Part shown: one piece after another, positions 1-5,363 of the stretch
Numbering within the stretch: position 1 is the stretch's first letter
How the letters are laid out: every line of letters starts with the position of its first letter
DNA from: Actinomycetes bacterium
Lineage (GTDB): Bacteria; Actinomycetota; Acidimicrobiia; Acidimicrobiales; RAAP-2
Direction: 5' to 3'
Length of the DNA: 5,363 nt
Assembly: GCA_021807655.1 (NCBI GenBank)
Contig: JAKBCT010000075.1
Span: 1 to 5,363 of the forward strand
Notes under the pieces: model-generated
Seen by the model: only the letters and a program-made list of their open reading frames with translations
Databases searched by the model: none
What the model was told of the DNA's origin: nothing
Translations under genes and position numbers: made by a program

Positions 1-39
1 CTCGTCAAGGAGGTTGCCATCGATCTCACCGCGGCATAG
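1..39 (+). CDS. Possible 3' end of a plus-strand gene (partial, unidentified)
   Basis: Reading from base 1, frame 1 gives LVKEVAIDLTAA and then a TAG stop at 37-39. The peptide is plausible as a protein C-terminus and its codons are moderately GC-rich at the third position, but 12 codons are too few to identify a family. If real, this gene would converge on the GNAT gene, whose stop is at 214-216. Frame 2 is also open from base 2 to its stop near 160, so chance is a real alternative. No function is proposed. Confidence 0.25.
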   Translation, partial: LVKEVAIDLTAA

Positions 40-213
40 AGTTCACGACGAAGAGATTGGCGCGGAGAACGTCGACGCCCACGAACTCTTACACCACTTG
101 TTGGGACTTAACCCATGGCCAAGTCGGGATGGCGAAGAACAAATAGGAGCAAGGGCCTAATTCGTAGGCGGCCACCACACGCACCTTCCCCTATCGGACT
201 TGATACCTCTGGA
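40..213. other. Left-edge intergenic stretch with no identifiable gene
   Basis: Between the possible plus-strand gene tail and the stop of the GNAT gene I see no coding region with recognisable homology, no tRNA arm pattern and no strong terminator. Base composition is lower in GC than in the genes to the right; bases 181-240, for example, are about 45% GC by hand count. A small hairpin of 5 bp (GCCTA at 155-159, TAGGC at 165-169, 5-base loop) is present but has no U-tract. Overlapping open frames on both strands here look like chance. Confidence 0.5.
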
Positions 214-660
214 TTAATGAGACCGAGTTTCTGTGAAAAAACGGTACACATTCGTATCGCGAGCCTCGAAGCCCAGTTTGCGATACAACGCATTCGCGGC
301 TTGGCGCGACGGCCGGCTCGTCAGATCGATCGTTCGCGCGCCGCGTCGACGCGCTTCTTCAATTGCGGCGTTCGTCAGGGCAGCACCAAGTCCGAGCCCC
401 CGCGACGCTCCATCCACGATGACGTCCTCGATCCACGCTCGCTGACCGCTCGGGATGGCGAACAGGACCAGCGTCAAAGTCCCAACGATCACCCCATCAC
501 TCTTGGCGATGAAGAGGACGACGTCACGATCCGTGGTCAATCGGACGACGTCGTCGTCAGTAAGTGGCGTCGCGCTCGACGACAACTGCGGCACGAGCCG
601 ATTGAGCGCGTCTCGCAACTCCGGCGACGCCGACTCGACGATCGTCACCTCGACACTCAC
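214..660 (-). CDS. GNAT-family N-acetyltransferase
   Basis: This 148-residue protein has the single-domain GCN5-related acetyltransferase fold, which moves an acetyl group from acetyl-CoA to an amine; it is expected to be cytosolic. Motif A is visible as a beta strand (WIEDVIV, about 76-82) followed by the acetyl-CoA pyrophosphate loop R87-G-L-G-L-G92, matching the R/Q-x-x-G-x-G/A pattern. Motif B follows as AANALYRKLGF (about 121-131), whose Tyr is commonly the general acid in the family. The length is normal for a minimal GNAT. The start is a GTG at 660 that shares bases with the TGA of the NUDIX gene (4-base GTGA overlap), so translation is probably coupled, and there is only a weak GGCGGG-type ribosome site upstream. 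It is the last gene of the chdC-NUDIX-GNAT set. The substrate cannot be read from sequence; small molecules or protein N-termini are both possible. Confidence 0.88.
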   Translation of the reverse strand: MSVEVTIVESASPELRDALNRLVPQLSSSATPLTDDDVVRLTTDRDVVLFIAKSDGVIVGTLTLVLFAIPSGQRAWIEDVIVDGASRGLGLGAALTNAAIEEARRRGARTIDLTSRPSRQAANALYRKLGFEARDTNVYRFFTETRSH

Positions 661-1358
661 GATTCAGCCCGCCACACCGGTTTACGCAGATCGTCGTAGA
701 AGACGTCCCGTCGTTCGCCGTCGATCGCCGCGAAGATGGGTCCGGCCCACCGTTCGGCGCCGATGGTCGGCGTCGGCAAGTCGTCTCTGGTGAACCAGCC
801 CGCGTCGGTGCACTCGAGTGGGTGGATCTTGAGCGAACCGCCAGTCGCTCGACAGAAGAAGATCAGCGAGTAGAGCGGAATGCGCGAAACCCCGAGTCGC
901 ATACCGTCGAGCACGCCGATGAGCCGCACCGGTTCGACTTCGATGCCGGTCTCCTCGAGGACCTCCTTGACGACGACCTCGGGAGCCGAGTAGCCGACGT
1001 CGCACCACCCGGTCGGGTACAGCCAGATCCCCGAGTCGGCCCGCTGGATGAGGAGTAGTTCACCCTGGTCGTTGGTGACGGCCGCACCGACCGCGACCTT
1101 GGGCGTCGCGTAGCCGGGGACGCCCCGTCCGACATCGCCCAACCACTCGGCGACGTAGCCGTCGGCGTCGGCGTCGGCGTCGGGACGATCGTCGCGCCCG
1201 AGGTCCGCCGCCACCTTGATGTCCCCGGCGATACGCAACACCTCCTCGTATCGCTCGCGTTCGAACTGGCTCTCGGTGAACCCCATGCCGGTGCGCGCGA
1301 CACCGGCGAGTGACTCCGCCCACCGGCGCAGCATCTTCTCGGTAACCGGCTCGGTCAC
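657..1358 (-). CDS. NUDIX hydrolase with N-terminal helper domain
   Basis: This 233-residue protein probably hydrolyses a nucleoside diphosphate linked to another group. Residues about 8-55 resemble the short helical domain found before the NUDIX domain in YjhB-like hydrolases (W13, then a GMGFTESQFERERYEEVLRI-type stretch). The catalytic domain covers about 85-215. Its NUDIX box runs from G117 to I139 and ends KEVLEETGI, so E132, E135 and E136, the likely metal ligands, are kept. R of the consensus RE is K131, and the first box Glu position is Y123 (in GWCDVGYS), which I recall as usual for this subfamily. The usual PGG before the box reads PTG here. A DADADAD stretch at about 60-66 links the two domains. 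The start is GTG 1358, chosen because AAAGGA lies 5 bases upstream. The gene follows chdC by 9 bases and overlaps the GNAT gene by 4, suggesting one operon. ADP-ribose-type substrates are possible but unproven. Confidence 0.9.
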   Translation of the reverse strand: MTEPVTEKMLRRWAESLAGVARTGMGFTESQFERERYEEVLRIAGDIKVAADLGRDDRPDADADADGYVAEWLGDVGRGVPGYATPKVAVGAAVTNDQGELLLIQRADSGIWLYPTGWCDVGYSAPEVVVKEVLEETGIEVEPVRLIGVLDGMRLGVSRIPLYSLIFFCRATGGSLKIHPLECTDAGWFTRDDLPTPTIGAERWAGPIFAAIDGERRDVFYDDLRKPVWRAES

Positions 1359-1363
1359 GTCTG

Positions 1364-1369
1364 TCCTTT
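1364..1369 (-). promoter_or_regulatory. Ribosome binding site of the NUDIX gene
   Basis: On the minus strand AAAGGA overlaps the TAA stop of chdC (1368-1370) and sits 5 bases before GTG 1358. This spacing decides the GTG start and suggests that ribosomes finishing chdC can pass straight to the NUDIX gene. Confidence 0.7.
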
Positions 1370-2054
1370 AGGCGACCGTCGCGTCGAGCACCTCGTCGAC
1401 GGTGCCGACGATACCGGTGTAGAACGCCCCGAACTCGCCGTAGAGCGTGGACGCCTCGTCGTAGCGCATGGTGTAGACGCAGTCCTTCAGGTCGTCGACG
1501 TGCACGGCGAAGAGCGTCACGCCCCACTCCCAGTCGTCCAGGCCCGTCGAGCCAGTCACCACCTGGAGCACCCGTCCGCGGAAGTTGCGACCGGACTGGC
1601 CGTGCTGACGCATCAGGGACTCGCGCTCCTCGTAGGGCAACGCGTACCAGTTGTGCTGGTCACCGCGGCGCTTGGACATGGGATAGAAGCAGAAGGCCGG
1701 CATGCCCTCGGGCGGCAGCACGGGAAAGAGCCGGTCGTTGAGCATCTTCTCGGGCATACCCCCCGCGTACTCACTCACCTCGGTGACCGACACGTAACTT
1801 TCGGCGACCCGCAGCCCCGCGGCCTGGATCTTGGACTGGAACCGTCGAAGGTCCCAGAGGTCCTCGCCGAGCACCATGAAGCAGGTGTCGGCCTTGGCGC
1901 CGATGATCGCCGCGGTCACGACCTGGAGACCCTTCTCGACGGCTTCGTCGACGGCCTTGCGCACCGCTCCGCTGTCAACCGGGCCGACCGGGTGGCAGAA
2001 GAGGTGTACCACGTTGAGTCCACGCGAGGGGGCGACGGGAGTCGTAGGAGTCAT
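1368..2054 (-). CDS. chdC: Coproheme decarboxylase (ChdC/HemQ)
   Basis: This 228-residue enzyme belongs to the chlorite dismutase-like family. ChdC removes two carboxyl groups from coproheme III, using peroxide, to give heme b, the last step of the coproporphyrin-dependent heme pathway in monoderm bacteria; it is cytosolic. The signature is FYPMSKRR with the likely radical-forming Tyr at Y124, then NWYALPYEER, the proximal heme ligand H151 (in MRQHG), Q164 at the position of the distal Gln, and GSTGLDDWEWGVTLFA (about 168-183). The spacing Y124-H151-Q164 matches Y147-H174-Q187 as I recall them for the Geobacillus enzyme. Length is close to the usual 230-250. Mycobacterium and Corynebacterium enzymes have YPFVRSYEWYLLP-like sequence instead, so this copy is of the other form. 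The start is ATG 2054 with no clear ribosome site but a -10-like TAGCAT 6 bases upstream, so the mRNA may be leaderless. It leads a set with the NUDIX and GNAT genes. A true chlorite dismutase is less likely. Confidence 0.93.
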   Translation of the reverse strand: MTPTTPVAPSRGLNVVHLFCHPVGPVDSGAVRKAVDEAVEKGLQVVTAAIIGAKADTCFMVLGEDLWDLRRFQSKIQAAGLRVAESYVSVTEVSEYAGGMPEKMLNDRLFPVLPPEGMPAFCFYPMSKRRGDQHNWYALPYEERESLMRQHGQSGRNFRGRVLQVVTGSTGLDDWEWGVTLFAVHVDDLKDCVYTMRYDEASTLYGEFGAFYTGIVGTVDEVLDATVA

Positions 2055-2060
2055 AGCGCC

Positions 2061-2066
2061 ATGCTA
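2061..2066 (-). promoter_or_regulatory. Putative -10 box for leaderless chdC mRNA
   Basis: The minus-strand hexamer TAGCAT fits the TAnnnT pattern and ends 6 bases before ATG 2054, which would place the transcription start on the A of the start codon. No Shine-Dalgarno sequence is visible in the 20 bases before the ATG. No good -35 element is seen. Leaderless mRNAs are common in actinobacteria, so the reading is plausible, but a six-base match of this kind can occur by chance. Confidence 0.4.
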
Positions 2067-2095
2067 CGGCGATTCGTGGCGCACGGCACCGGTGC

Positions 2096-2133
2096 GGAAA
2101 CGACGAAGCGGGGCCGATGGCCCCGCTTCGTCG
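2096..2133 (-). terminator. Intrinsic-type terminator after groEL
   Basis: A perfect 15-bp inverted repeat, CGACGAAGCGGGGCC at 2101-2115 and GGCCCCGCTTCGTCG at 2119-2133, closes a 3-base loop. It begins 14 bases after the groEL stop codon (2148-2150). In the groEL direction the stem is followed by only TTTCC, a short U-tract, as is frequent in high-GC bacteria. It separates groEL from chdC and supports a promoter of chdC's own. It could also protect the groEL mRNA 3' end. Confidence 0.8.
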
Positions 2134-2147
2134 AACCTCGTACTGGC

Positions 2148-3846
<1,699 letters not shown>

Positions 3847-3850
3847 CGCC

Positions 3851-4126
3851 TCAGCCCCCCGCGACGGCTGGCACGAGTGAAACGGTCTGGCCCGCCTCGA
3901 GCACGGTGTCGAGTCCCTGGAGGAATCGGACGTCTTCGTCGGCCACGAACACGTTGACGAATCGGCGCAGCGCGCCGCGGTCGTCGAGGACCCGAAACGC
4001 GATGCCGGGGTACGCCTGGTCGACGGCGACGATCGCCTCACGGACCGTCGCCGCGTCGACCGGAACCTCGCCCGCCCCCCCGACGAGCGACCGTAACTGG
4101 CTCGGGAGTCGAACGATGACGCTCAC
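3851..4126 (-). CDS. cysO: MoaD/ThiS-family sulfur carrier protein, CysO-like
   Basis: This 91-residue protein has the ubiquitin-like beta-grasp fold. Such proteins are adenylated and thiocarboxylated on their C-terminal Gly and then deliver sulfide to a biosynthetic enzyme. The C-terminus VPAVAGG ends in the required Gly-Gly (90-91). LRRFVNVFVADEDVRFLQGL (about 53-72) and the AVAGG end closely resemble Mycobacterium tuberculosis CysO, which feeds sulfur to the cysteine synthase CysM. The start is GTG 4126, within the last codons of thrC (4-base GTGA overlap); this gives MSVIVRLP, the usual first strand. Upstream there is only a weak GGTGG/GGCGG ribosome site, so coupling to thrC is likely. 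The cysM and mec partners of M. tuberculosis CysO are not next to it here. MoaD or ThiS roles in molybdopterin or thiamine synthesis are possible but less supported; the symbol rests on similarity. Confidence 0.88.
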   Translation of the reverse strand: MSVIVRLPSQLRSLVGGAGEVPVDAATVREAIVAVDQAYPGIAFRVLDDRGALRRFVNVFVADEDVRFLQGLDTVLEAGQTVSLVPAVAGG

Positions 4127-5363
4127 GATGCCGCCACCAGCTGGTGGAAACGCAGGGCCGCCTCGGCGTCGGCGAGCGACGCTGTGATCGTGGAACTCAC
4201 CGTCGCGCTGTCCACGACCGCGTCGAGGGTCTTGAGGCCGTGGCCCGAGATGATGGCCACGATCGACTTGTCGCGGTCGATCGACCCGCGCTGCACGAGC
4301 TGGCGAAGCGACGCGATCGTGACGCCGCCGGCGGTCTCGGCGAAGATCCCCTCGGTGCGGGCGAGCAGCCCAATGCACTCGAGGATCTCGTCGTCGGGTA
4401 CCGACCCGCAGTCTCCCCCTCGCGCCCGCAGTTCGTCGAGTACGTAGGGACCGTCGGCGGGGTTACCGATCGCGAGCGAGCGCGCGATCGTGTTCGGTCG
4501 CTGCGGGGTGACGACGTCGACGCCGTCGGCGAAGGCCGTGGCGATCGGCGAGCATCCCGTGGCCTGTGCGCCGAACAGTACCGGTGCCCCGCCGTCGACG
4601 AGGCCGAGCTCGATGAATTCGCGGAACCCCTTGGCGACCTTGGTGAGCTGGCTGCCCGACGCCACGGGCACCACGACCTGGTCGGGCGTGCGCCAGCCCA
4701 GTTGTTCGGCGATCTCGAAGGCCAGCGTCTTGGACCCTTCGGCGTAGTACGGGCGCAGGTTGATGTTGGCGAAGGCCCAGTCGCCGTGCTCGGCCACCAG
4801 TTCGATGCAGAGCCGGTTCACGTCGTCATAGTTACCCTCGACGCCGAGCACCGTGCCGCCGAAGATTGCCGCCATGGCGATCTTGGACTTCTCGAGGTCA
4901 CTCGGGATGATGGTCACGCTCGGCCAGCCGATCGCGGCCGCGTGCGCGGCAACCGACGTCGCCAGGTTCCCCGTCGACGCGCACGCCGCGGTCGTGAAAC
5001 CGAGTCGTCGCGCGCTTGAGAGGGCGACCGAGACGACTCGGTCCTTGAACGAACCGGTGGGGTTGCGCGTGTCGTCCTTCAGCCAGAGTTCGCGCACGCC
5101 CAACTCCTCGGCAAGACGCGTGGCCCGGCGAAGCGGCGTCCACCCGGCGCCCAGGTCGACCGGTTCGACCCCCGGGTCCGGCAGCAGCGCGCCGTAGCGC
5201 CAGATCGAGTTCGGACCCGATTCGATCGATTCGCGAGTCACCACCCCGCGCGCCGCCTCGAGGTCGTACTCCACCTCGAGCGGTCCGAAGCAGAAGTCGC
5301 ACGAATACCGCGCATCCGCCGGATAGGTTGTGCCGCACTCTCGACACTTGAGGCCAGTTGAGA
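4123..5363 (-). CDS. thrC: Threonine synthase, PLP-dependent, with N-terminal zinc ribbon (5' end beyond the window)
   Basis: Threonine synthase converts O-phospho-L-homoserine to L-threonine and phosphate with pyridoxal phosphate, in the cytosol. The visible part is 412 complete codons to TGA 4123-4125. The frame stays open to the right edge past the in-frame GTG at 5274. The extra N-terminal residues form a zinc ribbon, CREC then CDFC (visible C6, C9, C21 and C24), followed by FGPLEVEYD, a start typical of this form of ThrC. True initiation is therefore probably just outside the window and GTG 5274 is not the start. The Schiff-base lysine is in NPTGSFKDR (K at about visible residue 106). 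Other family motifs are CASTGNLATSVAAHAA (about 127-142), PVASGSQLTK and SGHGLKTLDA near the C-terminus. It overlaps the sulfur carrier gene by 4 bases. Related fold-type II PLP enzymes, such as cysteate synthase, are the main alternative. Confidence 0.93.
   Translation of the reverse strand, partial: STGLKCRECGTTYPADARYSCDFCFGPLEVEYDLEAARGVVTRESIESGPNSIWRYGALLPDPGVEPVDLGAGWTPLRRATRLAEELGVRELWLKDDTRNPTGSFKDRVVSVALSSARRLGFTTAACASTGNLATSVAAHAAAIGWPSVTIIPSDLEKSKIAMAAIFGGTVLGVEGNYDDVNRLCIELVAEHGDWAFANINLRPYYAEGSKTLAFEIAEQLGWRTPDQVVVPVASGSQLTKVAKGFREFIELGLVDGGAPVLFGAQATGCSPIATAFADGVDVVTPQRPNTIARSLAIGNPADGPYVLDELRARGGDCGSVPDDEILECIGLLARTEGIFAETAGGVTIASLRQLVQRGSIDRDKSIVAIISGHGLKTLDAVVDSATVSSTITASLADAEAALRFHQLVAAS

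Noticed and set aside
2..160. Open plus-strand frame 2 at the left edge (contains HELLHHLLGLNPW)
   Set aside because: No start codon or known family is visible, it competes with frame 1, and about 53 codons open at a window edge is not enough evidence.
155..169. Small hairpin GCCTA/TAGGC as a terminator of the chdC operon
   Set aside because: The stem is only 5 bp, not GC-strong, and lacks a U-tract in either direction.
150..172. Resemblance of TCGTAGGCGG to a 16S rRNA segment
   Set aside because: Only about ten bases match and the flanks do not fit rRNA, so it is chance.
115..699. Plus-strand open frame of 194 codons across the GNAT gene
   Set aside because: The product is Arg/Ser/Asp-rich without a domain, and the minus-strand GNAT motifs explain the region.
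4144..5019. Plus-strand open frame of 291 codons antisense to thrC
   Set aside because: It is a shadow of thrC, with low-complexity Arg/Asp/Gly-rich composition and no family resemblance.
5272..5274. GTG 5274 as the start of threonine synthase
   Set aside because: The frame stays open upstream and encodes a four-cysteine zinc ribbon typical of the family, so the start lies further right, beyond the window.

Overview
The window is GC-rich (estimated by eye, not computed) and carries six recognisable genes, all on the minus strand, so it reads from right to left. It looks like ordinary chromosomal housekeeping DNA from an actinobacterium or a related high-GC lineage. The pointers are a CysO-type sulfur carrier ending in VPAVAGG, a groEL with no groES beside it under a perfect CIRCE operator, and GTG as start codon in four of the five genes whose start is visible. 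The coproheme decarboxylase is of the form I associate with Firmicutes rather than with Mycobacterium or Corynebacterium, so a deep-branching actinobacterial group is possible. That placement is inference.

Right block (5363 to 3851): threonine synthase (thrC) enters from the right edge with its zinc ribbon visible but its start codon missing. Its stop overlaps the GTG start of a 91-residue MoaD/ThiS-like sulfur carrier (cysO-like) by 4 bases. Centre (3850 to 2101): a CIRCE operator lies over a sigma-A-like promoter and is followed by a strong ribosome binding site, groEL (540 residues) and a 15-bp hairpin terminator. Left block (2066 to 214): a probable leaderless promoter, then coproheme decarboxylase (chdC/hemQ), a NUDIX hydrolase with an N-terminal helper domain, and a GNAT acetyltransferase. 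The three are packed with gaps of 9 and -4 bases and look like one operon. The last 213 bases at the left edge are less GC-rich and hold no gene I can identify, apart from a possible 12-codon tail of a plus-strand gene.

Together the genes cover threonine synthesis, a sulfur carrier, chaperonin folding under HrcA control, the last step of the coproporphyrin-dependent heme pathway, and two small enzymes of unknown substrate. I see no mobile element, CRISPR array, tRNA or rRNA. I do not see a clearly new system. The points most worth a second look are the translational coupling of thrC to a sulfur carrier, the form of the heme enzyme, and the NUDIX/GNAT pair attached to it.
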